Origin: Candidatus Omnitrophota bacterium
GTDB taxonomy: Bacteria > Omnitrophota > Koll11 > Zapsychrales > Aceulaceae
Assembly (NCBI GenBank): GCA_029931885.1
Contig: JAOZRJ010000047.1
Span: forward strand, 1-9,020
DNA length: 9,020 nt
Direction: 5' to 3'
The position numbers were made by a program, and so were the translations under genes. The notes under the pieces are model-generated. The model was not told where the DNA came from and searched no databases. It worked only from the letters and a program-made list of their open reading frames with translations. This document shows positions 1-6,517 of the stretch, in pieces; position 1 is the first letter of the stretch, and the number at the start of each line of letters is the position of its first letter.

Positions 1-647
1 TGTGAATATCCTCCAGTTTTTTCTGCAACTAAACCTGAAGTTTTAATTTCTTCAATGACATCACTATCTTCAACTCTCCAAACAATATGACGAACATTAT
101 CGTTATCAGAAACGTCAATAAACTCTTGTTTCTTTAAAATAGCATTATGAAAAGTTTTCTCAATCTTCTTATATTTATCAGAAAAACAAACAAAAACCGG
201 ACTTAGATTTGCTTTAACATTTCGCCAAAGGCGAAGCCGATCTATTTTCGCAGCCATATGAGTATTTTCATGAGGAAAAACTTTTGATTTCTCCTTATCT
301 TGAAGCCGCATTAAAGCCAAAAAGCCTATTCGTACTTTTTTCTGACCGCAAACTTTGTATTCTTGTTTATACACATAAATACATGGCTTAGAATCTTGCA
401 CAAAAATCTTTTTTCTTGTCCATTCTGAAAAAAGCTTTCTAGCCCGTGTATATTTATTATCCCGACTATTATCTTTGGCTTTTTCTATTCCTAAAAGAAT
501 TCGAATAAAATTATTAGGATGGGCGCTATGAAAAGCTGCTTGTGCCTCCGGAGAAATAACATCATAAGGAGGGCAAACTACCTTGGAGATATCCTTTATT
601 TTCTCAGTATTGTAATGAATAGCTTCAAATGCTTTAATTTGTGTCAT
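1..647 (-). CDS. DUF1015 family protein, 3' end cut off by the window edge
   Basis: An open frame reads from ATG at 647 without a stop to base 1, giving about 215 residues of a family that is usually around 400, so the C-terminal half is outside. I recognise the DUF1015 (COG4198) pattern: the CPPYDVIS motif at residues 25-32, PNNFIRILLG at 44-53, and a central block at 123-155 with FPHENTH, then DRLRL, then NLSPVF, which matches the family's 'F.HE.T....K.DRL.L......N.SP.F' signature. The family has no firmly established biochemical role, so no function is assigned. The ribosome binding site is weak: an AAGAAAG-like purine run lies upstream of the ATG. It is on the same strand as the chaperone genes but separated by 167 bases, and may have its own promoter. 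Family call is from pattern memory and fairly secure; the start is likely because the conserved N-terminal block begins soon after it. Confidence 0.85.
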   Translation of the reverse strand, partial: MTQIKAFEAIHYNTEKIKDISKVVCPPYDVISPEAQAAFHSAHPNNFIRILLGIEKAKDNSRDNKYTRARKLFSEWTRKKIFVQDSKPCIYVYKQEYKVCGQKKVRIGFLALMRLQDKEKSKVFPHENTHMAAKIDRLRLWRNVKANLSPVFVCFSDKYKKIEKTFHNAILKKQEFIDVSDNDNVRHIVWRVEDSDVIEEIKTSGLVAEKTGGYS

Positions 648-727
648 GTGTCAACTTTCTTTTAATGGGTCTATGAGCAATTATTCTTCGTCTCTTAAAA
701 AATTACCCTACTGTTGAGACATTAAAA

Positions 728-756
728 ATAATACCAGAATAAAGAATAGCATGGAA
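728..756 (-). promoter_or_regulatory. Possible extended -10 promoter for the DUF1015 gene
   Basis: On the minus strand a TGGTATTAT sequence forms an extended -10 (TATTAT at 728-733). A poor -35 match, TTCCAT, sits 17 bases upstream at 751-756. It lies about 80 bases before the DUF1015 start, in the only sizeable gap of the left part. In AT-rich DNA such matches arise by chance, so this is tentative; readthrough from the dnaJ operon is the alternative. Confidence 0.25.
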
Positions 757-814
757 CCAAAATTTAAGAAATTTTACGTTGCTTTCAAAATCTTAAAAAA
801 GACCTTTTATCTGC

Positions 815-1096
815 TTACGCGGCCTTAGAATCAGAATTTGCAGGGCAAATTTTATTTGAACAGCACGATGTACAAGGTGCATCAGCTTTAGGTTCACTTT
901 TTGGCACGGTTTTATTCTTATAATCAGTTTCGTAAAACCCTGTTCCCTTAAAAAGCACGCCGCTTCCCGAACCAAGTAAACGTTGCAACTCATTTTTACT
1001 ACACTTCGGACACTGTTTAAGAAGTTTCTCTGTTATATGTTGAAAAATCTCCATTTGGTGACCGCAAGAAGAACATTCATATTCGTATGTTGGCAT
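815..1096 (-). CDS. FmdB-family zinc-ribbon protein (putative regulatory protein)
   Basis: A 93-residue protein starting MPTYEYECSSCGH. The N-terminal half is a classic FmdB/CxxC_CXXC_SSSS zinc ribbon: CxxC at residues 8-11, a CPKC knuckle at 29-32, and a downstream GTGFYETDY block that is typical of the family. The tail after about residue 65 is a charged linker with a second cysteine group (Cys75, 78, 79 and 84) that is not part of the core fold. FmdB was named from a formamidase locus regulator; the family's real role is not settled, and RNA or DNA contact is only presumed. Its ribosome binding site overlaps the dnaJ stop codon and only 9 bases separate the frames, so it is very likely co-expressed with dnaJ. 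The start is fixed by the conserved MPxYEYxC opening. No convincing terminator follows it. Confidence 0.9.
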   Translation of the reverse strand: MPTYEYECSSCGHQMEIFQHITEKLLKQCPKCSKNELQRLLGSGSGVLFKGTGFYETDYKNKTVPKSEPKADAPCTSCCSNKICPANSDSKAA

Positions 1097-1102
1097 ATAA
1101 AT

Positions 1103-1107
1103 TCCTT
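1103..1107 (-). promoter_or_regulatory. Ribosome binding site of the FmdB-like gene, overlapping the dnaJ stop
   Basis: AAGGA lies 6 bases before the ATG at 1096. Its first bases are shared with the TAA that ends dnaJ (1106-1108), an arrangement expected to couple translation of the two genes. Confidence 0.75.
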
Positions 1108-2254
1108 ATTTAAAAACTTTCTTTATTTTCTCTGAAAAAAAAGAATCTTTTTCAGAAACCTTTTCATCGCTAACACGTGCATATTCCTCTAATAACTTCC
1201 TTTGTTCAGGCGAAAGGCGCGTAGGAACCTGAATCATAACACGCACATATTGATCTCCAAATCCTCGGCCATGAATATCCGGCATTCCTTTTTTCTTCAA
1301 ACGAAACATCTTGCCACTCTGTGTCCCAGCAGGAATTTTCATTGAAACATTGCCGCCTAATGTCGGGATGCTAATCTCTGCCCCTAATGCCGTCTTAACA
1401 AAACTTACCCATTGATTAGTATATACATCATGGTGATCACGCTTATAAAGATCATGTTCTCGTACACGAATAAAGATATAAAGATCTCCTCTTCCAGCTT
1501 GTCCTATTTCTCCTTCGCTTTGAATTCTTAGTTGCGATCCTGTATCAACACCAGCTGGAAATTTAACTTCAATCTTTCGTGTAACCCGAACGGTTCCCTG
1601 CCCCTGACAAGAAGAACAAAATTCGGCAATCACTTTTCCTTCACCTCGACACTGTGGACATGTTTGAGCCATTCTAAAAAATCCACTATCTGTCACAACC
1701 TGCCCTCGACCCTGACAGCGTTGACATATTTTTGCTTTTGTTCCAGGCTTAGCACCTGTTCCATTACATGTTTTACAAAAATCATGTCTCGGGACTTTAA
1801 TCGTCTTTGCCATCCCACTAAAAGCCTGTTCTAAAGTAATCTCTACTTCATATTGAATATTCTGTCCCCTGCGAGCACGCTGACCTCGCCCACCAGTACG
1901 CCCTCCTCCACCACTAAAACCAAATCCTCCTAAGATCTCATCAAAGATATCCCCACCAAAACCCATGTTCTGAAAAATACTACTGAAATCAGCTCCTTGA
2001 TAAATATCTTCCCTTGTATAATTTTGATCAATTCCAGAATGCCCATATTGATCATACATCTGACGCTTTTTAGCATCCGAAAGAACTGCATAAGCCTCAG
2101 AAATTTCTTTAAATTCTTCTTCAGCTTTTTTCTTTTTTTCCTCAGGAACACGATCCGGATGATGTGACAAAGCAAGCTTTCGATACGATTTCTTAATATC
2201 AGTTATCGAAGCTTCTCTTTTAACCCCTAAAACTTCATAATAATCTTTTTTCAT
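1106..2254 (-). CDS. dnaJ: Chaperone DnaJ (Hsp40), class A
   Basis: Cytoplasmic co-chaperone that delivers clients to DnaK and stimulates its ATPase. Numbered from the ATG at 2254 the protein has 382 residues, the usual length. It has a J domain at about 2-70 with the catalytic HPD at 32-34, a Gly/Phe-rich linker around 90-130, a zinc domain with four CxxCxGxG repeats (Cys 160/163, 177/180, 199/202 and 213/216), then the C-terminal client-binding domains. An in-frame ATG at 2275 would add MLNANKF. I prefer 2254 because the family begins MxxxDYYEVLG, and because those seven codons lie mostly inside a palindromic repeat (2263-2329). Neither start has a recognisable Shine-Dalgarno, which is odd beside the strong one of dnaK. 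It follows dnaK in the operon and is coupled to the FmdB-like gene downstream. The [12 protein letters not shown] segment after the J domain recalls archaeal DnaJ (from memory). Confidence 0.97.
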   Translation of the reverse strand: MKKDYYEVLGVKREASITDIKKSYRKLALSHHPDRVPEEKKKKAEEEFKEISEAYAVLSDAKKRQMYDQYGHSGIDQNYTREDIYQGADFSSIFQNMGFGGDIFDEILGGFGFSGGGGRTGGRGQRARRGQNIQYEVEITLEQAFSGMAKTIKVPRHDFCKTCNGTGAKPGTKAKICQRCQGRGQVVTDSGFFRMAQTCPQCRGEGKVIAEFCSSCQGQGTVRVTRKIEVKFPAGVDTGSQLRIQSEGEIGQAGRGDLYIFIRVREHDLYKRDHHDVYTNQWVSFVKTALGAEISIPTLGGNVSMKIPAGTQSGKMFRLKKKGMPDIHGRGFGDQYVRVMIQVPTRLSPEQRKLLEEYARVSDEKVSEKDSFFSEKIKKVFK

Positions 2255-2262
2255 AAATTTAT

Positions 2263-2329
2263 TAGCGTTTAGCATATAGAGATTAGCGGCTAAAAACTCT
2301 AGCTGCTAAACACTATACACTAAACGCTA
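2263..2329. repeat. 67-base hairpin-forming palindromic element between dnaK and dnaJ
   Basis: Outer arms at 2263-2279 and 2313-2329 are inverted copies matching at 15 of 17 positions (core TAGCGTTTAG / CTAAACGCTA). After a symmetrical 3-base step on each side, inner arms at 2283-2292 and 2300-2309 match at 9 of 10 around a 7-base loop. The inner arms are also near-palindromes themselves (TTAGC-G-GCTAA and TAGC-T-GCTA). The element fills nearly all of the dnaK-dnaJ gap and provides a possible upstream ATG for dnaJ at 2275. It could be a dispersed intergenic palindrome (REP- or MITE-like), an mRNA-processing or stabilising hairpin, or a weak attenuator. It lacks the U-run of an intrinsic terminator. 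Confidence 0.8.
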
Positions 2330-2333
2330 TCCT

Positions 2334-4283
2334 TTAATCTTTTTTCTCATCTTCAGCTTTAAAATCAGCGTCGATGATCTCTTCTTTATTTTCCTTAGGC
2401 TCTGCAGATTCACCTGCCTGAGCATCTGAAGCATTTCCTTCTGGCTGTGGACCATCAGGACCTTGAGCTCCATCAGGACCTTGAGCTCCTTGAGCCTGCT
2501 GAGAAGCCGTTGCCTTATACATCTCCTCTGCTAACTTATGGCTTGCTTTTTGAAGAGATTCCATAACTGGCTTAATCTTTTCGGCATCATTTGTCTTAAT
2601 TGCTTCTTTTAAAGCCTCTAGCTCTTTTTCGATGTTTGCTTTATCTTCATCAGAAACTTTGTCACCATACTCTTTTAAAGATTTTTCTGTTGCATAAACA
2701 AAGCTATTAGCTTGATTTAATACTTCTGCTTGTTCTTTCTTTGTTTTATCTTCCTCAGCATATTTTTCAGCTTCCTTAACCATTTTCTCAATATCGTCAT
2801 CAGAAAGCTTTGTTGATGCTGTAATCTTAATGGATTGTTCTTTTCCGGTTGCTTTATCTTTAGCCGAAACGTGAACAATTCCATCAGAATCAATATCAAA
2901 GGTTACTTCAATCTGAGGAATGCCCCTAGGTGCAGGCGGAATGCCGACAAGATCAAATCGACCTAGTTCTGTGTTATCATTGGCCATTTGTCTTTCGCCC
3001 TGCAAAACTCGTATGGTAACCGCAGCTTGATTTTCATCTGCCGTTGAAAATATCTGACTCTTTTTCGTCGGAATAGTAGTGTTGCGTTCAATCAATTTTG
3101 TAGCAACGCCACCTAATGTTTCGATTCCTAACGAAAGCGGTGTGACATCCAAAAGAAGAACTTCTTTTGCATCACCTTTAATAATAGAAGCTTGAACAGC
3201 AGCTCCTAAAGCCACACATTCCATTGGGTCTATGCCACGCTCAATTTTTTGCCCGACTTCTTTTTCAACAAATTGCTGAGTAATTGGCATGCGTGTAGGC
3301 CCGCCGACTAAAATAACCTTATCGACTTTGACGTCCTCACCTAGTTTTGAAGTAGCATCTTTTAACGCCTGCTCAATGGGACCTCGACATTTATCAACAA
3401 TTGGAGAAACTAAATCTTCCAATTTTGATCTTTCGATCTTTAAATTTAAATGCTTAGGACCTGTTGCATCAGCCGTAATAAAAGGAAGGTTAATATCCGT
3501 TGAAATAGTTGAAGACAATTCTACCTTCGCTTTTTCTGCTGCTTCACGAAGTCTTTGAAAAGCCATCTTATCATTTTTTAGATCAATCCCACTTTCCTTC
3601 TTAAATTCTTCAGTAATGTAATCAATAAGAATATTATCCATATCTGTTCCACCAAGATGATTATCCCCACTAGTAGACAATACTTCAAAGGTTGCGGCTT
3701 TATGCGTCTCATCCCAACCCATTTCAAGAATTGTTACGTCTAAAGTTCCTCCACCAAAATCAAAAACCATGATTTTTTGTTCTTTACCAGCTTTGTCTAA
3801 TCCATAGGCCAAACATGCAGCCGTAGGCTCATTAATAATACGCAAAACCTTTAATCCTGCGATTTCTCCGGCATCTCTTGTGGCTTGCCTTTGATTATCA
3901 TTAAAATAAGCAGGCACAGTTACAACAGCTTCCTCAACCGTGTCGCCAAGATACTTCTCCGCATCAGCTTTTATTTTTTGTAAAATAAAAGCACTTACCT
4001 GCTGCGGTGTAAAACTTTTTCCTGAAGCTTCAAGTTTTTCGCTTGTCCCCATTTTTCTCTTTGCAGCATAAATCGTACCCTGCGGATTAACCGCAGCTTG
4101 ACGTTTTGCTGGCTCACCTACGAGACGATTTCCGTCTTTATCAAAAGCTACAAAAGATGGAAATGCCTTTCCGGAAGCAACTCCGGCCCCTTCTGCTGAA
4201 GGTATAATCGACGGACGCCCTGCTTCCATTACAGCGGCCGCTGAATTTGATGTTCCTAAATCGATTCCAATAACTCTTGCCAT
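2334..4283 (-). CDS. dnaK: Molecular chaperone DnaK (Hsp70)
   Basis: ATP-driven cytoplasmic chaperone, the hub of the DnaK-DnaJ-GrpE cycle. The 649 residues are a full-length family member. The nucleotide-binding domain (about 1-370) has the phosphate-binding loop IDLGTSNS at 7-14, VPAYFND at 123-129, INEPTAA at 150-156, FDFGGGTLD at 174-182 with Thr180 at the autophosphorylation position, and GGPTRMP at 327-333. The interdomain linker VLLLDV is at 375-380, then the substrate domain (about 385-495), the helical lid, and an acidic tail with EEIIDADF at 634-641. Ser12 replaces the commoner Thr. The segment after KRKMGT (75-80) lacks the roughly 25-residue insert of proteobacterial DnaK, and residues 30-42 carry a longer [12 protein letters not shown] loop. 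The tail holds a short GAQGPD repeat. A strong Shine-Dalgarno precedes the ATG; no separate promoter is seen, so expression should come from the CIRCE promoter. Confidence 0.99.
   Translation of the reverse strand: MARVIGIDLGTSNSAAAVMEAGRPSIIPSAEGAGVASGKAFPSFVAFDKDGNRLVGEPAKRQAAVNPQGTIYAAKRKMGTSEKLEASGKSFTPQQVSAFILQKIKADAEKYLGDTVEEAVVTVPAYFNDNQRQATRDAGEIAGLKVLRIINEPTAACLAYGLDKAGKEQKIMVFDFGGGTLDVTILEMGWDETHKAATFEVLSTSGDNHLGGTDMDNILIDYITEEFKKESGIDLKNDKMAFQRLREAAEKAKVELSSTISTDINLPFITADATGPKHLNLKIERSKLEDLVSPIVDKCRGPIEQALKDATSKLGEDVKVDKVILVGGPTRMPITQQFVEKEVGQKIERGIDPMECVALGAAVQASIIKGDAKEVLLLDVTPLSLGIETLGGVATKLIERNTTIPTKKSQIFSTADENQAAVTIRVLQGERQMANDNTELGRFDLVGIPPAPRGIPQIEVTFDIDSDGIVHVSAKDKATGKEQSIKITASTKLSDDDIEKMVKEAEKYAEEDKTKKEQAEVLNQANSFVYATEKSLKEYGDKVSDEDKANIEKELEALKEAIKTNDAEKIKPVMESLQKASHKLAEEMYKATASQQAQGAQGPDGAQGPDGPQPEGNASDAQAGESAEPKENKEEIIDADFKAEDEKKD
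2452..2489. repeat. 18-base tandem repeat within the dnaK tail
   Basis: Two perfect adjacent copies of an 18-base unit (2453-2470 and 2471-2488), with period-18 identity over 38 bases in all. It encodes the collagen-like [12 protein letters not shown] stretch at DnaK residues 599-610, in the disordered C-terminal tail. Its length in codons keeps frame, so copy number can change without breaking the gene. Confidence 0.85.
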
Positions 4284-4291
4284 TTTTATCC

Positions 4292-4298
4292 CCTCCTT
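4292..4298 (-). promoter_or_regulatory. Strong Shine-Dalgarno of dnaK
   Basis: AAGGAGG, complementary to the 16S rRNA 3' end, lies 8 bases before the dnaK ATG (4283). It is the best ribosome binding site in the window and fits the high DnaK yield needed relative to its cofactors. Confidence 0.85.
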
Positions 4299-4328
4299 AA
4301 AGTTTTAAAAAAAATTAACTCTTTTCTT

Positions 4329-4886
4329 TTATTCTTCCTTATTTTCTTTTTTCTTGGCGATTTTTACTTTATTCGTACGGATAACTTTGTCGCCGATCAT
4401 GTATCCTTTTTGAAACTCATCAACAACTGTTCCTTCTTCAACCTCATCTGTTTCTTCCTGCATTAAAGCCTCATGGCAATTCGGATCAAACATCTTTCCT
4501 TTTGCCTCAATCGGCTTTACATCATTTTTCCGAAGCAAAACATAAATATGCGCCATTACAATTTCGATACCTTTTAAAAACGCTGAATAAAACTCATGTT
4601 TTGCCTGAGCTGCCTCAACAGAACGCTCTAGATCATCCAAAATTCCTAGAAATTCTGAAATAAGCCCTTGATTCGCATATCTCACAAAATCAAGCTTCTC
4701 GCGATCCATACGTTTACGCGCATTTTCAAAATCAGCATACAAGCGCACATATTTATCTTTATGTTCCTTAAGTTCATCAACTAGCTTTTGATGTTCTTCT
4801 TTTCCTAAAATAACAACATCATCAGCTCTATCCTGCTGAACTTTTTTCTCTTCTATATTTTCTTTTTTTTCTTTTTTATTCATCAT
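4329..4886 (-). CDS. grpE: Nucleotide exchange factor GrpE
   Basis: Dimeric cofactor that releases ADP from DnaK. The 185 residues fit the family: a charged, lysine/glutamate-rich N-terminal tail (1-30), a long helix for the coiled-coil dimer (about 30-70) with the conserved LYADFENARKR at 49-59, a four-helix segment (about 75-120), and the C-terminal beta domain with FDPNCHEA at 133-140 and the GYMIGDKVIRTNKVKI block at 161-176. Two consecutive ATGs occur (4886 and 4883). AGGA lies only 2 bases before the first and 5 before the second, so the second may be the one used. Only 8 bases separate it from the hrcA stop, so the two are almost surely translated from one mRNA. dnaK follows after 45 bases. 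Confidence 0.97.
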   Translation of the reverse strand: MMNKKEKKENIEEKKVQQDRADDVVILGKEEHQKLVDELKEHKDKYVRLYADFENARKRMDREKLDFVRYANQGLISEFLGILDDLERSVEAAQAKHEFYSAFLKGIEIVMAHIYVLLRKNDVKPIEAKGKMFDPNCHEALMQEETDEVEEGTVVDEFQKGYMIGDKVIRTNKVKIAKKKENKEE

Positions 4887-4894
4887 AATCCTAT

Positions 4895-5632
4895 TTATAA
4901 CATTTCATTAATTAACTCAGAGAAATAATCCAAAACGGAAGTTGCCTTTTCATAGTCCATTCGCGTCGGACCAAGAAGAGCAAGCCGACCTTTTGGCCCA
5001 TCTTCTTTTCCGTACCGCGAAACAATTAATGAACAGCCATCCATCTCAGAGCAACCCATTTCGTCTCCGATAAAAATATGGATCTTTTTTTCTAAGTCTC
5101 GATTAATAAGCTCGAGCAAGCTTTCTTTTCCTTCTAAAACACGGAGGATACATTCAATTTTATGAAAATTATGAAACTCCGGATATCCTGCCACAAAACT
5201 AATCCCTCGACAAAACACTTTATCTCCAAAACCATCAATAGAGATAATACTCGGATAATGTGTTTCCTGAGCCAATATTTCTGAAGTTTTTTCTAAAAGT
5301 GTTTCTAATTCAGAAACATCCTGCTGATACTCGGCCATGATTCTTTGTTTTTCATCAGCCAATAATTGAATTTCTGTCATCAAATGATCCACGTAATAAC
5401 GGTATCCTTCTTGTGTAGGAACTCGGCCGGCGGATGTATGTGGATGCGTTAAAAATCCATCGCCTTCAAGTTCAGCTAAAATATTACGTATAGTCGCTGG
5501 ACTTAAATCAAGAAATCTCCCTACAACAACCTGATTGGAACTAACCGGAGTAATGTTTCTAATATACTCCTCAACCACATAGGACAGAATCTTTTTTTTA
5601 CGATATATAGAATCTAAACGCTTTGGCGTCAT
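4895..5632 (-). CDS. hrcA: Heat-inducible transcription repressor HrcA, short form
   Basis: Repressor that binds CIRCE operators and turns off chaperone genes in unstressed cells. The N-terminal winged helix is clear: SPATIRN at 44-50, HPHTSAGRVPT at 63-73 and GYRYYVD at 76-82. The C-terminal part is also clear: IFIGDE at 186-191 and GRLALLGPTRMDY at 215-227. The protein is only 245 residues, against about 340 for typical HrcA. Aligned from memory, the gap falls between YPSII (126-130) and the VFCRGISFVAGYPEF segment (139-153), where other members have the first half of the GAF-like domain and the inserted dimerisation domain. The frame is continuous, so this looks like a stable in-frame loss and not a frameshift. 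GGAG lies close before the ATG at 5632. It is the first gene after a promoter overlapped by CIRCE, implying autoregulation. Confidence 0.95.
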   Translation of the reverse strand: MTPKRLDSIYRKKKILSYVVEEYIRNITPVSSNQVVVGRFLDLSPATIRNILAELEGDGFLTHPHTSAGRVPTQEGYRYYVDHLMTEIQLLADEKQRIMAEYQQDVSELETLLEKTSEILAQETHYPSIISIDGFGDKVFCRGISFVAGYPEFHNFHKIECILRVLEGKESLLELINRDLEKKIHIFIGDEMGCSEMDGCSLIVSRYGKEDGPKGRLALLGPTRMDYEKATSVLDYFSELINEML

Positions 5633-5674
5633 TTCATGTCTCCAATTTTTTCTTCGCTTAAAAGTTTAATCAAG

Positions 5675-5686
5675 CTAACATGTTAG
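5675..5686. repeat. Perfect 12-base palindrome in the hrcA leader
   Basis: CTAACATGTTAG is a perfect dyad between CIRCE and the hrcA start. Flanking 8-base complementary arms (5648-5655 and 5686-5693, TTTTCTTC with GAAGAAAA) could enclose it in a leader RNA fold. It may be an additional operator or just AT-rich chance. Confidence 0.45.
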
Positions 5687-5693
5687 AAGAAAA

Positions 5694-5720
5694 TTAGCAC
5701 TCTTGTTCAAAGAATGCTAA
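5694..5720. promoter_or_regulatory. CIRCE operator (HrcA binding site)
   Basis: TTAGCACTC, a 9-base spacer, then GAATGCTAA: this matches the CIRCE consensus TTAGCACTC-N9-GAGTGCTAA with a single changed base. It begins about 6 bases downstream of the -10 hexamer, so it covers the predicted transcription start of the hrcA operon. HrcA binding there should block initiation, and the same inverted repeat is transcribed into the 5' end of the mRNA, where it could form a hairpin. No second CIRCE is visible in the window. Confidence 0.95.
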
Positions 5721-5726
5721 AGCAAA

Positions 5727-5754
5727 ATTATAACAAACTCTTGCCCCTTGTCAA
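5727..5754 (-). promoter_or_regulatory. Sigma70-type promoter of the hrcA-grpE-dnaK-dnaJ operon
   Basis: Minus strand TTGACA (5749-5754) and TATAAT (5727-5732), both perfect consensus hexamers, are separated by 16 bases. The predicted start falls near 5720, leaving a leader of about 85-90 bases. It lies wholly in the gap after the 203-residue gene. A housekeeping promoter combined with CIRCE is the usual design of HrcA-controlled operons. Confidence 0.9.
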
Positions 5755-5775
5755 TGATATGTTTCAAAGCATTTT

Positions 5776-6387
5776 TTAGATTTGTTGTTCCAATTTGGCT
5801 ATAAGATTATTAACTTCACGAGACATATCCGTTGGAAGTATTTTAGAATCTTCCATTTCTCGCTTGAGGGATTTTAAAGTTCCAATAAATCGCTTAATGT
5901 TAGTTTCTTTTCTTTTTTGCCAAGCTTCCTCAGGATCAAGTTCTTCACGCTCACGCATAAGAGTTGTTAAATCTCTCCTGACTTCCTGAGAATCTTTGCC
6001 TTTAAGAAAAATCTTTTCTTTAAGCGATTGATAATCTTCATCATTAACTTTTTTATTTTTTGCCTGACGCAAGACATCAATAGCCTCGTAGCTTGGGATT
6101 CCTGCGGATTGAGCACTTTCCGTATAATCCTTATCGAGGTATGCCGGTTCTTCCTTTTCCAGAAAATAATACGACTTTAAAAGCTTTAGTGCTGTTTGCT
6201 TACGAATGCCTATTTCTTTAGTAACATATGTATCGAATTTTTCATAACCCCACTCTTTATATAATTTATCTTTCCAAATTGTATAAAGTGCACGGCCAAG
6301 ATCAATCCACGACTGCTTAAAACTTTTTGCACTTTTTAATGCGAGGTCGCGCAAAGAACATTCCTGAACCATAGTCATATCTTGCAT
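5776..6387 (-). CDS. Uncharacterised 203-residue, mostly helical protein
   Basis: I do not recognise this gene. It has no signal peptide, membrane segment, or Cys/His metal pattern. Residues 22-80 form the best-defined block: three tryptophans (27, 38, 46), GYEKFDTYV at 47-55, then a segment EIGIRKQTALKLLKSYYFL (58-76) that could be a helix-turn-helix. Residues 100-203 are highly charged and probably helical, ending in a possible coiled coil (about 150-200). A DNA-binding or scaffold role is conceivable but unproven. AAGGA lies 5 bases before the ATG at 6387, and a promoter and near-palindrome lie upstream, so it is an expressed single-gene unit between clpB and the hrcA operon. Codon use looks like that of its neighbours, with no sign of recent transfer. 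The existence of the gene is well supported; its function is not. Confidence 0.85.
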   Translation of the reverse strand: MQDMTMVQECSLRDLALKSAKSFKQSWIDLGRALYTIWKDKLYKEWGYEKFDTYVTKEIGIRKQTALKLLKSYYFLEKEEPAYLDKDYTESAQSAGIPSYEAIDVLRQAKNKKVNDEDYQSLKEKIFLKGKDSQEVRRDLTTLMREREELDPEEAWQKRKETNIKRFIGTLKSLKREMEDSKILPTDMSREVNNLIAKLEQQI

Positions 6388-6402
6388 ATTTATCCTTCTC
6401 TT

Positions 6403-6423
6403 AAATTAATGATCATTTAATTT
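6403..6423. repeat. Near-palindrome in the leader of the 203-residue gene
   Basis: Arms centred on GATC (6411-6414) match over 11 bases with one extra T on one side (AAATTAATGAT / ATCATTTAATTT). It begins 9 bases downstream of the -10, at or just after the likely transcription start, a position suited to an operator. Its AT-richness makes chance occurrence plausible. Confidence 0.35.
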
Positions 6424-6431
6424 TGAAGGCC

Positions 6432-6460
6432 ATTTTATACCACAACAACTAATTTGTCAA
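6432..6460 (-). promoter_or_regulatory. Sigma70-type promoter of the 203-residue gene
   Basis: Minus strand TTGACA (6455-6460), then 17 bases, then TAAAAT (6432-6437). An overlapping TATAAA with a 15-base spacer is the alternative -10. It lies between the clpB end and the gene start, giving a leader of about 40 bases. No CIRCE is present, so this gene is probably not under HrcA control. Confidence 0.7.
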
Positions 6461-6482
6461 AGAACGTTTATTTTTCCCCATT

Positions 6483-6503
6483 AAAAAACGAAATTCTCTT
6501 TCG
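6483..6503 (-). terminator. Candidate intrinsic terminator of clpB
   Basis: On the minus strand CGAAA-GAGAA-TTTCG is followed at once by six T. The stem is only 5 bp, so it may be leaky, but it sits 15 bases after the clpB stop and before the next promoter, exactly where a terminator is expected. Confidence 0.45.
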
Positions 6504-6517
6504 AGGAGAGACACTTA

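Noticed and set aside
690..720. GTCTC / GAGAC inverted repeat before the DUF1015 gene
   Set aside because: Only 5 bp with a 21-base loop and no following T-run; too weak to call as a terminator or operator.
791..812. AT-rich hairpin with T-run just after the FmdB-like gene
   Set aside because: The stem is nearly all A-U with a 2-base bulge, so it is not convincing as a terminator.
1532..1834. 100-codon plus-strand open frame with many cysteines
   Set aside because: It is antisense to the dnaJ zinc domain; the cysteines come from the complementary strand and no ribosome binding site fits.
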